A stretch of DNA of 64,000 nt. Origin: Allolobophora icterica (Eukaryota > Annelida > Clitellata > Crassiclitellata > Lumbricidae). Location of the stretch: NCBI GenBank assembly GCA_963556255.1, contig OY744608.1, positions 27,581,028 through 27,645,027 on the forward strand, given 5' to 3'. Every line of letters starts with the position of its first letter. Within the stretch, counting starts at the first letter, position 1. The translations under genes were made by a program, and so were the position numbers. Under the pieces are notes generated by a model. That model searched no databases. It saw nothing but the letters and a program-made list of their open reading frames with translations, and was not told the origin of the DNA. Below, one piece after another: positions 37,201 through 47,702 of this stretch.

Positions 37201-39421
37201 TTGACTCCAGAACACAAAGCTCCCTGATGTATGCCAGAGCAGGGCCAACAATTGATGCATGTGTCAGCGTGATGAGCTTGAACGCATTACATTCCGCTAC
37301 AGGAAGTCAGTGTGGCATATCTCACATTTTCCATTACATAAATATTTTTCAGCTTCAGACTATGACTCGAGCAGCACAGTTAGAGATGGACTGGTTCTGG
37401 CACAACCTAAATTTTGGTACACTGGCAAGGATGGAATTGCAGTAAAGGCACGCTATGATGAATGACTGAACAAGAGTCACTGCCACGTGTGTTGAATAAC
37501 AGATTGCGCTGTATGACTTGTATCTGGCGCAAGTGATAGAAGCAGGACATGTATGTAAAGGTGGATCACATGGTCCATCATCGATAGGTCTCCAACCAAA
37601 AGCACACCAAGGCTGCGGATGATGAACTGTTGATTCCAGGCATGGAATCGCAATGTAATCGATCCCTTGTCAACTTTTAGTCATGCCTGACGTGCCCAGC
37701 CAAACTTTGTGGTGAATGGAGTAGGGATAAATCTGTTAACCAGGTATTATGCAATTGCACAGTGTTAATTTTGTAGTTAACCAGTAAAAAGCCATTTGGT
37801 GAAAACTCTGTGTAGAGTTGTTAGCTTCATGAATAATTTTGACTTTGAATTAACAGGGCTCTTTATCTGCGTGAAGATGAAGTCAGCGAAGGGAAGTGCC
37901 GAGACGTTCTCTTAAAAATTGCAGAAAAAGTGGTAGAAGAGTATTACGTTGCTCCACCAGGTGAGTGCTGTATTGAATTGAAGACTTGTGCTTATAATCC
38001 AGTCTTTAGTGGTGTAGTCCTACAGTGTGGCACAATGGCCCAACAATTAATGTCACTCTCATGGTTGTTTTGCATAGTCATAGTTGTTTGTTTGACTCTG
38101 CTGAGAAGACACTGTGGAGTGAGTCTAATGACATGCAAGTTGTCACAGAGGAAATTTTGCACAAGCACTTAAAATCCAACTGGAAATATTAAAAAGAACG
38201 CTATAACAATCACCATTGTGTTTATCAATAATAAAAATTCTCATATTTAGAATTTAAAATTCAAATGTTATAATTGTGAATATGCACTGGAAGCTCTTTA
38301 TGAAGTTACCTATGTTGGGTGCCATGTTATATTATAAGGTCATATTACAATGAGGTTTTTCCCAAGACTGGTTTAAATTTGGGATTCATGCTCGTGGTGC
38401 TCTTGTACATGTATCAGTATGTATAACAAAGCCCTAAAGAAAGTTTTGTTTTATTATCGAACTTGTTTACATTTGTTCACATTATGAGGTCAGCATTTTG
38501 CTTCAAGTGGACAATGATATTGGGCTTTATCTCATTGGAACAACCAGGCCTCATGTTTATTGTCAGTGATGTCGTCTTGTGACAATTTTTCTATATTTGA
38601 CCTTGCTTTTCATGCCTCGTTTGGCGTATCATATCGTAAATGTAATGCATGCTGTGTTGCTTGACCACACAAACTGCAGACATGTCACGAAATCTTCAAC
38701 CTGTTTGAAATAACACATGTTCCAGTTTTCTAAACGAAAATTTCTGGCTATAATTCTCACTCTTTTGCTATGTGTAACATGTAGCACAACTAATAATCAA
38801 CAGTAGAGATGCATTTTAGATGATCCTGAATGTAGACATGCTGAGTCAAAATGAACCAGAAGGACTTTAGTTCATATGCCTAGTTAAACCTGCTTTAAAT
38901 ATTTAGACCAGAAATATAAAGTACCGGTATGCAAAGTAATTGTATAGTATATCTGTCAATAAATGTGAAAGGATAAAAATAATTGATGGGATATATTTGC
39001 AATTATTTTGTGAAGCATGAAACATCAAATAGATTGATCAGTTTGTGACCAAGTTTGGCATGCAGTCTGTGTGAGACAATCTCTGTTGACTTCTGAAAGC
39101 TTGAAAATTTTCAGATTGATATCATGTTCAAACTTCTTAACACTGCTTAATTTAATAGGTGTTCTTTATGGAGTTCAGTTGAAGGATCCAGAATGTTTAT
39201 GGATGCTCATTTATTGTGCTTTGGTGGTTCACAGAATTCCTGTCGCAGGTGTTATAACATCTCTGGCACTCATTCATATCATAAACACATAAATTTAATT
39301 GGTAGATCACTGAATGTACGTATGTTCTGTTTTTTATACATACGCTGATAGCATGTATTGTTTTTTATGTGTAGGAAACATCCCGTTATCAAGCAAAGAC
39401 AGAGGCTACACGGACAAATAA
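34253..39421 (+). CDS. GATC: GATC, mitochondrial aspartyl/glutamyl-tRNA amidotransferase subunit C
   Basis: Five exons join in phase to 150 codons plus TAA: 34253-34333, 35187-35237, 36051-36220, 37857-37960, 39375-39421. GATC holds GatA and GatB together in the mitochondrial complex that converts Glu-tRNA(Gln) to Gln-tRNA(Gln). Exon 1 ([18 protein letters not shown]) is basic and acid-free, as expected of a mitochondrial presequence. Exon 3 has the family core [18 protein letters not shown], then [17 protein letters not shown] and SVLEDR. Exon 4 continues [12 protein letters not shown] to [10 protein letters not shown]. Exon 5 gives [15 protein letters not shown]. Human GATC is 136 aa. An AATAAA word overlaps the stop codon (39417-39422). 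Introns 2 and 3 hold LINE fragments. The gene starts 1.4 kb from SETD6, divergently. Confidence 0.95.
35605..35980 (+). mobile_element. L2/CR1-like LINE 3' end with (TAA)n tail, in GATC intron 2
   Basis: The plus strand encodes [39 protein letters not shown] and [16 protein letters not shown] then a stop. It is followed by GAAGGGGTGCTATATAAAAC and (TAATAA)n. This is the end of a LINE ORF2, nearly intact over about 90 codons. Confidence 0.85.
36548..36800 (-). mobile_element. LINE 3' fragment, GATC intron 3
   Basis: ATTTATATAATGCCCCTTCA is the inverted LINE terminus. The minus strand then reads [17 protein letters not shown], like the 'RSFSVVGPSLWNRLP' end of CR1-like reverse transcriptases. 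A GAGA-rich run interrupts it. Confidence 0.6.
37000..37480 (-). mobile_element. LINE ORF2 C-terminal fragment, GATC intron 3
   Basis: The minus strand reads [15 protein letters not shown], then [15 protein letters not shown], matching the 'WNxLPxxVR...FKxxLKTHLF' end of LINE reverse transcriptases, with upstream sequence of the same type and internal stops. It appears a separate insertion from 36548-36800. Confidence 0.6.
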
Positions 39422-40216
39422 AGAATTATATAAAACGGAAGCAATTCAAATGTCAATTCAAATATTTTTGTGGTGCTCTTCAGTGGTCACTGGTCAGTCT
39501 ACATATATCTGTTCAGCATCTCTGTTGGTTTTCTAGGCTGCTGGTCCTACACAACAAATGGCCAATGATGCATCTCTTGTATTTAAAGTTTAGTTTAATT
39601 GTCTGAGAGTCTCTTGTATTTAAAGTTTAGTTTAATTATCTGAGAGTGAATCCTGACTCCACATTTAATTCCTGTGTAATTGCAGTATACTCGAGTTATC
39701 ACCATAACTGCACATTTCGACTCGTTCCGTAATTTGTTGGTCATTTTCTTTCTCCAGCTAGACCACAGTGATTCTTTTCCATTCATGCATCTCTCACACA
39801 GACATTATCGTCATCATTTACTGACCCCAGCCATTAATTTTGGTGACGATGGTGCGAATAAATTATCTAAAGTTTTTCTGTATTTTGTGAATTCGAGTGG
39901 TTTCCTCATGTTTAGTCAAAGTTAAATGATGATAATTTTGTTTAGAAGAAGGACTTTTAAATGAGCGCGTCCTTTGTGACAATGCTTTTGATGATCATCC
40001 ATCTACACTTTTGTTCTCTTCATTCTTGCTGATGGCAGTATTAGTCCATCATTTACTTATTGTGGAATTTTCTTGTACTTTGAGTTTGGGCACAGATGTG
40101 CTGCCAGCCAGATACCAGATATATAGGCCTAATCCCTGCTTTTCAAGGATGATGTATCACTATTATTATTCGTCACCAACTAATAATCATCAGATCAGTG
40201 TGACAATGTTATCAGT

Positions 40217-40447
40217 GCTTTTTTCTGCCGGAATGCTACGGAACAGAGTTCCGGCCCCTTTTTGCAGTTATTAAAAATAATTTAGTTATTTTATTAAAAG
40301 AATAATAAATTATTTCTAATTAAATGTGACTTGAAAAATTTTCTTGGGGAGGGTCTCATCGAGACCCACCCAAACCCCTTTTTTCTCGGGCTTTGCCCTT
40401 GATTTAGCTTATTGTTCAGTTCCGGAACCTTTTTTCTAAAAAAAGCA
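40217..40447. repeat. GTTCCGGAACC repeat, copy 2
   Basis: The copy begins CAGTGCTTTTTTCTGCCGGA and ends AACCTTTTTTCTAAAAAAAG followed by CACTG, giving short inverted ends (CAGTGCTTTTTT). GTTAT flanks both sides as a possible 5-bp duplication. The interior matches copies at 1-260 and 54163-54400. Confidence 0.65.
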
Positions 40448-40650
40448 CTGGTTATTATTATATAAAGATTTATAAAGCACAAGTTAATATAACTAAATAC
40501 ACCGCACATGCTGTAAATGATGTGACAAGAGGGAATATGGCCCATGTTCTATGGGCAGTGTAAGGCTTTGTTAGACACAGCTGGACAGGATTTAACATGT
40601 ACATGTAGGCCTAGGTCATAGTATACTAATACGTTAATAGACCATGGCAG

Positions 40651-40696
40651 CGGTGTGCGATAGTCTAACGGTTGGTGTGCTTGACTTTCACACATC
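40651..40696 (+). pseudogene. tRNA-Glu-like SINE head, interrupted by a hAT-like element
   Basis: GCGATAGTCTAACGGTTGG fits a tRNA A box. GCTTGACTTTCACAC is the anticodon arm of a tRNA-Glu-like sequence with TTC in the loop position. The 3' half is missing or unrecognisable: the hAT-like element 40697-41566 begins right after the anticodon arm. Confidence 0.5.
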
Positions 40697-41566
40697 CAGT
40701 GTTGTTGTCAAGACCTTGAACCTCAAGACCAAGACTTTGAAGTTTGAACCTCGAGACCAAGACCAAGACTTTGAACCTCGAGACCAAGACCAAGACTTTG
40801 AACCTCAAGACCAAGACTTTAAACCTCAAGACCGAGACCAAGACCCAAAAAGTCGCATTGAGCCCAAGATTTCTTTTCCTTACAAAAAAATTTTCAAGTC
40901 GGACTACTCGAAAACGTGAGTCTTTTATTTTATTCAGGCAAATTAACTTTAAAAATGCACACTACAGAGAATTCCGAATTCGTATTTACAAAAGTCCTTC
41001 ATGCAAAATGTTATTCCAAATGCCTTTTGTATTTCATAAAACCAATTCGCTCAGACTTTTCTGACTGGGGTCTCATAAAAATTCCGCCACGTGAAAAAAT
41101 ACGTTCTGCAGGTGCTGAAGTTGCTGACACTCAGAGTAGCTTTTCAAGCAGTGGATGTAAATGTACAAATCGTGAGCCTTTTTGAAATCCTCCCATGGTT
41201 TATCATAACGTCTGGCTTCAGAAAAGTCTTGGCAGGGCTTCCAGACACAGCATAACTTTGTTGCTGCTGCCGATGGGTTTTCCTGACCAACAAGGCTTGC
41301 ATACGTCCGTAGGTAATTGTCGTAGGCTATGATGCAAACAGGCTTGATAAATTTTTAAATTCTTGAGTTGTGTTAAATGACTGATTATATTGACAGCCGG
41401 GCTTGGTCTTGGTCTTGCGAGACCAAGACCAAGACTTTGAACCTCAAGACCAAGACTTTGAACCTCAAGATCAAGACTCTGAACCTCAAGACCAAGACCA
41501 AGACTTTTAAAAACGAACTCCAGTGCACTTGAGACCAAGACATTGGTCTCGAGGACAACAAGACTG
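40697..41566. mobile_element. hAT-like composite element with minisatellite arms, copy 2
   Basis: The ends CAGTGTTGTTGTC and GACAACAAGACTG are flanked by the exact 8-bp duplication CACACATC (40689-40696 and 41567-41574). As in copy 1 (5022-5867), minisatellites based on GACCAAGACTTTGAACCTC occupy both arms, and the unique centre contains GAGAATTCCGAATTCGTAT. No transposase is encoded; the ORFs are repeat translations. Confidence 0.92.
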
Positions 41567-41639
41567 CACACATCCCCGCGAAGTTAGAAAGATGTTTCGA
41601 AATTTCTCTTCCACTTGGCAGCCTAACCATAGGCGTAAG

Positions 41640-41815
41640 TTGTGGAGGGGTACCCGTACCCCACTTTTTGGACTGGGGGTACCGTACCCCACTTTTTTTA
41701 ACTGTGCCAATTAATATTTTATTATTGTGCCTTCCCAGAGATCGCAGTCTCGGCCTTGCTTTGGTTATATAAGAAATTGGTACCCCCACTTTTTAGACCA
41801 AAGTTACACCCCTGA
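41640..41815. mobile_element. hAT-like MITE (176 bp)
   Basis: GCCTAACCA flanks the insert exactly at 41631-41639 and 41816-41824. The ends are TAGGCGTAAGTT and (inverted) TCAGGGGTGTAACTT. The interior repeats GTACCCCACTTTTT twice. Confidence 0.8.
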
Positions 41816-41928
41816 GCCTAACCAACTCGCCTAAAATGAGGACAGAATGATGGTAAGTTACCCCTTCGGCGGGAAGCTAAAGCCGCGAGGGACAGGACTG
41901 GCCATGGCCCATCCTCGTATACGAAGGC

Positions 41929-42176
41929 CATGGGCGGCGATCATGGGAGGGTCGAGGGGGACAAAACCCCACCTTTAACAGTGGGGGGACACGCCATGGA
42001 TCGGACCCTCATATTTTGAAGAAACACCAAAAAGGTCATCAATTTTTTTTGACCAGAACAATTCACGGCGATAAATATTTTTACGTCTTTTTGACCAGAT
42101 CAGTTCAAAACTCTTTTTTTGACCAGATCAGTTCAAAAATGTCCCCCTCACCTGTCGAACAAGATCGCCGCCACTG
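41929..42176. mobile_element. hAT-like MITE (248 bp), family with GGCGGCGATC ends
   Basis: Ends CATGGGCGGCGATC and GATCGCCGCCACTG with the exact 8-bp duplication ACGAAGGC (41921-41928 and 42177-42184). The interior, inverted relative to 46096-46369, holds GACCAGATCAGTTCAAAA twice and a CCCCACTGTTAAAGGTGGG-like inverted block. Confidence 0.93.
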
Positions 42177-42888
42177 ACGAAGGCTAAGAAATTGAAAATG
42201 CTAACACACAAAGGACGTCCGCAAAATACGGGTGCCTCTTGGTGTTGGCGTAAGAGACGACATGCCCTGCTTCTATTGTTTTAATATGTCAGATTTAACG
42301 ATAATTGTATTATTTATAAATTTTATGATAGTTCAGCAAACTGTTAATGTTCGTTGTCGTCATGAGCCGTCAGTTTCTCGGAGATTTTTGTCTAAGAGAC
42401 GGACACCGGTTCATTCGTCACCACCATTATCGGCGGATCTAGTTGACCAAGAACGCCATCACATTGTTTCGAGACAAAGTTGTTAAACGGGTCACCGTTA
42501 GGATTATCCAAGATTACCGTGTCACACTTTTCGTTCTTTTAATAAATAAACAAATAAAACAACGAATAAACAGTTTTCAAGAAATCATAGAAAACTCGTT
42601 CAGTTTGAAACTCGAGTGGAACTATGTCTTTCCGACGTCGTTGAATAAGGTCTTAGTTGTTTTCTGCAGTAGGCCTATCCTACGTCGTAGGTTTTTGGGT
42701 TTTAGATTCGATCACACATTAAGCCTACATTTCTGGTAGATGCCGGGCTATTGAAAAGGACAGAAACGTAGTTGGGAAGTTCTGCGACTCGCCATTTATC
42801 GGACTTTTGAGATAGCCTACATATCAGAATTAAGTTATCCCTCGTGGAGTACGGTAGTTAAAACGAATTATCGTTACCGGTATAAGCT

Positions 42889-44015
42889 TACATTAAATAC
42901 CGCGTGCTCTTTACCGCGCCGTTAAAAACCGCGCGCGCAAAAGCGCGCCGTTAATGAGGCCTACTGCGTGTTCTTCATTGCAACGACGATCATAACCGCG
43001 CGAATCAAAGCCATAATAAATGTAGAAAAATCAGGGCATATTTTAACTGTGTAACTAGTGGGACAAATGTCCCAGTAGTTTTAGGATTTGTCCCAGTAGT
43101 TTTAGGATTTGTGCCAGGCAATGCATGCTTAAAGTAGGCCTATGACTAATGGGACAAATTTATGTTGCAGGAGTTTTAAGATTTGTCCCAGTAGTAGGCC
43201 CAGTGGCGGCGCCAGACATTTTTTGTAACCAGGGCATAACCAGGTCAGTCATACAAGTAACCAGTGCAAGGGGCAATTTATGCTCCGAACAAATTGTGGG
43301 CAGGGCAAAAATTCTGGCAGGGCAACGACCAGGGCAAAGGCTTTTTGACCAGGGCATTTGTCCTGGTGTAGCGCCGCCTCTGAGTAGGCCTAAATTTGTT
43401 GGAGGTGAATTCCTAAAAAAGGTCATCAACTTTTTCGGGAGATGAATTCTTCTTGTTTTTTGGGGAGATCAATTCACCCGAACTTGTCCCAGTGGTGTAA
43501 ATCTGTTAAAATATGCACTGCAATAAATAACACTAATAATTATTTATTTTTCATCATTAGCCTATAATAAAAATTTAAAATAATATAACAGAATATAATT
43601 AGCGCGATAGGCTATAGTTCCAAACATATGGAAGTAACCTTTTCCCAGGATTATTAAAAAAAACTCGTCTAAGCGCACAATTAGCCTTGAGTCTGTAAAT
43701 ACTAAATAAAATCATTGAACATAAAACTACGAATTATACAAATGGCAGGTAGGCCTATTTAGGCTTAGTCAGTCTTGCATAATGTTCATAATGTTCTAAA
43801 ACGAAGAATGAAAAAGTTAACAACTAGACTTAAATCTTAAGTTACCGGTACGTGCGATCCCACGAAGATAATCCAACAACGAACGATCCGCGTAATCGGC
43901 GACGATGGCTTTGATTCGCGCGGCTATGAACGTGATCACTTTAATGAACGACACGCGGTAATAAACGGCGCGGTTTTTAACGGCGCGGTTAAGAGTGCGC
44001 GGTATTTAATGCACA
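42889..44015. mobile_element. 1.1-kb element with long inverted terminal regions
   Basis: The left end CATTAAATACCGCG, then CCGCGCCGTTAAAAACCGCG and CGCGCGAATCAAAGCCAT, is repeated inverted at the right end (about 43905-44015). The paired arms are about 110-130 bp. The middle contains a tandem AGTTTTAGGATTTGTCCC motif shared with 57860-57925, plus the nested MITE 43201-43382. No ORF of note and no clear target duplication. Confidence 0.7.
43201..43382. mobile_element. hAT-like MITE (182 bp), nested
   Basis: Ends CAGTGGCGGCGCCAGAC and (inverted) CAGAGGCGGCGCTACAC with the exact 8-bp duplication AGTAGGCC (43193-43200 and 43383-43390). CCAGGGCA recurs several times inside. It lies within the larger inverted-repeat element. 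Confidence 0.92.
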
Positions 44016-44187
44016 CTGTGCCACCGAAAGCTTAAAGGAAATACAGCTTTTCAGTTTAAATTGTCGAAGGTTTTAGAATTTCTACTGAGGCGCCATACAT
44101 GTTTAGTCTGAGGTGCAAATATTAAAAATTCGTTAAGTTCGTCGTCTTTTACAGTTAACTCTAGGAATTGGGACAGGGCGAGGTGCA

Positions 44188-44265
44188 TGCGTGATATCTA
44201 GTCGTTAGCATGCTGGACTGTCAACCGAGACGTCCATGTGTAAATCAACACCAGATTGGGTGCCT
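44188..44265 (+). pseudogene. tRNA-Asp-like SINE head (degenerate)
   Basis: TATCTAGTCGTTAGCATGC resembles a tRNA A box region. GGACTGTCAACCGAGACGTCC forms an anticodon-arm-like stretch with GTC in the loop. The B box is degraded (TGTGTAAATCAAC). Confidence 0.45.
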
Positions 44266-44419
44266 GTGGGTTTTTGGCTTCAGAACTGGAACTAAAAATT
44301 CGTTGGAACTTCCAGGAAGAGGTTACTCAACCTTATTGCCCTTCTAGCACGGTACGTGTGATCTAACAAGCTTCGCTTTGGCCTGTTGTGTTACTGGTGA
44401 TCAGTAGGCTATCACTCAC

Positions 44420-47012
44420 CTGAGCTTCGCCATTGTCGATGACGCTTAAGGTTAGAGTCAGATAATACATCGTACGTTCACCGTCAATTATCTGAAAATT
44501 GTAATTCATCTGATAATCATCAGGACACCTGTTAAAAGTGTTTTGCATGCAAACAAAAATACCATTTACGATAAATGCATGCATAGTTAGATAGATAATT
44601 ATGTATGTTTACATGAGCTTGGGACATTTCCCTCTGGGACAATTCTTCTGGACATTTCCGCTCTGGACTTTTTCTTACAGGGTAATTTCCCCCTACCCCC
44701 CGCCGCGGTCGTATCCTCCCGAGTGTCATGACCTCATGTGCTAAACAATTGTTCACTTAAACTGGATCTTCAGTATTTTATAATGTAGGGCCTACTAGCT
44801 GTAACCCGTGAAAAATCACGGTAGGCCCTATGTAAATTTCTCTTAGAAACTTTGATGTGCTTGAGAGTAAAAATGTAAAAAGTACGTAAGCTAAATTGTT
44901 ATCATTGCAATAATTGATGACAATTTGCATTTACCTACCGTGATTTTTCACGGGTAACAGCTAGTTAAACATTAAGACTAAACAATTAAACACTTAAACT
45001 GTAAAGACAAGGCTTAGTCTTAAAGACAACAACAGTATCATACTATCATTTAACACTCGGCCAGTTTTCTGCCTAAATTGTCAACGTACAGGTGCATGGC
45101 TGTCTGAACTGGCGTCAGTGAGGGAGGAATCCGGGAAGGTCTATCGGCCCTCCTTCCCTCCATCCATTCTTCCGTCACTGACGCTTTAGCTGTATATGAG
45201 GCGACCTTGGGTTGACCATAATAAGCCCATAGCCCAGAGACAACAGCAGTATCATTTAACAGTCGGTCAGTTTGCAGCCTACATTGTCAACGTACATGTG
45301 CATGGCTGTCTCAGCCGGTGTCAGTGAGGGAGGGCCGTCCGTTACGCGACAGACAAACAGACATCGGATATTATTACGGTATGTTAGATTCGCCATCCAT
45401 ATATTACGCACGCATGGAGGAGAGGGGGTAACCGAAATGCATGTGTTTGCGTACGCTTGCGAACGGGGTGGGGTCTACTGATAATGTACGTGCGCAGCTA
45501 GAGTTCAGTCTTTCCAGCTATCTGGTACTACCAGAGGAAGTGGGACTGTGGGAGAGGTGTCACTTGTATGCCACCTTACCTCTGAATGCTGTAATTAAAC
45601 TATCACACAACTCAACAGATTAACTGACACATTCTGTAGCTGCGAATTAATTAGCGACAATTGAACGAATGATAATTATTGGTGACCAGCGCCTCGAACT
45701 TTGTAACTGGTGTCCATTCTGCTGGATAACATTTCATTCATTGTGCCAAAGGGTTGCATCTTGTACACGGCCTATAACGTCACTGCTCAAGGAGCGCTCG
45801 GGTACACCAGCTAGTATATAGCGACGACATTCAAGCGTAGGCCTAGTCTATATGCTACTTGTCTGACCCATACTGGGCTGCGTTTCGTCTATACAGAGGC
45901 ATGCTAATGTTGCCGAAGCCAGCCTACAGACATGGCTATCTTCATAGCGGCTCCGGTGAATCCGACGAAAACGAACCATGCATAGCCTACATATGGCTAG
46001 AGGCGCGTGTAAAGATCAATGATGAATGTACTGGAAGGAGACGATTGATGACGCCTTCGCTATAATTCTCGTCCGTCGTCGATAACACTAGGCCTCAGTG
46101 GCGGCGATCTTGTTTGAGAGGTGGGGGGGGGGACATTTTGGAACTGATCTGGTCAAAAAAGAGTTTTGAACTGATCTGGTCAAAAAAGAGGCCGAACATT
46201 TTTTTCGCGCTCACAGGTGATCACATTATTCCGAGTACGGAATTATGTGATGACCTTTTTTGGTGTTTCTTCAAAATTTGGGGGGTCAGATGTATAACGT
46301 GTCCCCCCACTGTTAAAGGTGGGGGTCTTGTCCCCCTCGACCCCCCCCCCCCCGGGATCGCCGCCCATGCTAGGCCTATGTATAACGTGTCCCCCCACTG
46401 TTAAAGGTGGGGGGGGGTCTTGTCCCCCTCGACCCCCCCCCCGGGATCGCCGCCCATGCTAGGCATATAGATCTGACAATGGCGAGAACTTCTGTCAGAA
46501 TCTCGGTGGCGAGCGGTGCTAGAGTTCGGCGGCTTAATCTAAAATTCTAAAGGGACTAAAATGCTAATGGGACTTGGGCCTGTTCTAGCTCGCGAGTATC
46601 GTTGATCGAGCGAAGTTATCGAGACCTTCCGTTTGATATTTATTTTCTCATAATTATTAATAAATTCTGTACAGCATATTTACACCCGTTAGAGAGTCTG
46701 TGCCAGCTATTCAATTGACGGAGAGATGATCATTGGAAATTTATATGGAATTCAAACCGAATGGATTCATTAGGCCTACGACATCGCGATCTATACACGC
46801 GACGACGGAACACCTACCTCTTTCCTGGCATCATTAACATTTCGTAAAGAAATGTATTTTCCGCTTTGGATCTGAAGTTCAAAAAGGGCGAAGTACGCTG
46901 CTCTCTGTACCTCAGGACTTGACGAACGCAGCCTTTTCAGAGGTTTGGTCTTTTTCGCATCGTTGCCGTTGAAACATAAGATGATGAAGACAAACACGTA
47001 AATTGGGTTCAT
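44420..47012 (-). CDS. Cystatin-like secreted protease inhibitor, partial (last exon not found)
   Basis: Two minus-strand exons join in phase 0: 47012-46818 (65 codons) and 44491-44420 (24 codons). The start MNPIYVFVFIILCFNGNDA is a plain signal peptide. The cystatin helix follows as SSPEVQRAAYFALFELQ (about 31-47), then KYISLRNVNDARKE. Exon 2 reads IIDGERTMYYLTLTLSVIDN, aligning with VVSGVMYHLKLTISINVNGK of the neighbouring plus-strand cystatin. The papain-blocking loop, normally QxVxG, is therefore EIIDG: only the glycine and hydrophobic positions survive. An expected third exon with the Pro-Trp loop and C-terminal Cys pair was not recognised down to about 41.8 kb, so the gene may be broken, diverged or use a distant exon. 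Both donors are canonical (GTAGGT, GTGAGT). The intron carries MITEs at 44795-44964 and 46096-46369. It lies head to head with the cystatin at 51971. Confidence 0.78.
44795..44964. mobile_element. 170-bp MITE with self-palindromic ends
   Basis: Inverted ends of about 30 bp with one mismatch: the left begins CTAGCTGTAACCCGTG and the right (inverted) begins CTAGCTGTTACCCGTG. Each end contains the perfect 16-bp palindrome CCGTGAAAAATCACGG. It lies in the intron of the minus-strand cystatin. Confidence 0.85.
45026..45336. repeat. Diverged direct duplication of about 100 bp
   Basis: 45026-45127 and 45237-45336 share ACAACAGTATCAT, ATTTAACA-TCGG-CAGTTT, TTGTCAACGTACA, GTGCATGGCTGTCT and GTCAGTGAGGGAGG in the same order. 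The spacer contains GGGAGGAATCC and CTTCCGTCACTGACGC, an inverted echo of the GTCAGTGAGGGAGG end. Confidence 0.75.
46096..46369. mobile_element. hAT-like MITE (274 bp) in cystatin intron
   Basis: Ends CAGTGGCGGCGATC and GATCGCCGCCCATG with the exact 8-bp duplication CTAGGCCT (46088-46095 and 46370-46377). It contains GAACTGATCTGGTCAAAAAA twice and the CCCCCACTGTTAAAGGTGGG hairpin. It is the same family as 41929-42176 and 33107-33229. Confidence 0.94.
46378..46466. repeat. Tandem duplication of the MITE right end
   Basis: Directly after the MITE's target duplication, the last ~90 bp of the element plus the CTAGGC flank is repeated (ATGTATAACGTGTCCCCC to GATCGCCGCCCATGCTAGGC), with differences in poly-G/poly-C length. 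Confidence 0.85.
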
Positions 47013-47324
47013 GACGGCAAATTAAGTCTTTCGTCTTATAAAACTGTCAAACGAAACTGTTTGAAGAGTGACTTGGGTTGAAGTAGCTCGAGAATGATGA
47101 TCAATGATCTGTCTACTCATCAAGTGAGTATTTATTCTGTAAATTCTTTCAACATTTTATCAGTCCATATATTATGCGCATCTGTTCCAACCCGCTGAAC
47201 TCGGAGAGATTTAATCTTGTTAATCGTTATGCAAAGCAGTTTGCGCTTTACTGCACAAGCTATCAAATCAAATCAATTTATTGCACAAGTTATAGTTGGA
47301 TTTTAAATGACACAACAAGGCACT

Positions 47325-47480
47325 AATCTAGTCGAATCAACGACTTCTATAGCGCCTTAACCATAAGGCACAAGGCATAAATCGATGGCACTGATCCAAG
47401 TGAAACCGTACAAATCGTAATCCGTTGGTTCAGATCCGATGGGTCAGGAAACCAGAATTCGGACCAGTCAGTGGTTCAGG
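47325..47480 (-). mobile_element. LINE-like 3' repeat, copy 1
   Basis: ACTTCTATAGCGCCTTAACC followed by about 100 bp ending GGGTCAGGAAACC resembles 63010-63125 (TTTCTATAGCGTCATTATC ... GGTCAGGAAACC). The TATAGCGCC-type start marks an inverted LINE terminus. Confidence 0.5.
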
Positions 47481-47524
47481 AAGTCAGTGAATAAGCATGT
47501 TGAAACATAATGTGTTTAAGCTAT

Positions 47525-47621
47525 TTATAGCGCGGCTGTGTTTGGGCGTGTTAACACCGGCCGGCAGAGATCTTGAAGGGGCGCTATATAAATCCGATCG
47601 ATCGATCGATCGATCGATCGT

Positions 47622-47702
<81 letters not shown>

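Noticed and set aside
42200..42490. Possible third exon of the minus-strand cystatin, or a plus-strand gene
   Set aside because: A frame with CDGVLGQLDPP was noted but there is no splice acceptor in front, no Pro-Trp loop and no paired cysteine.
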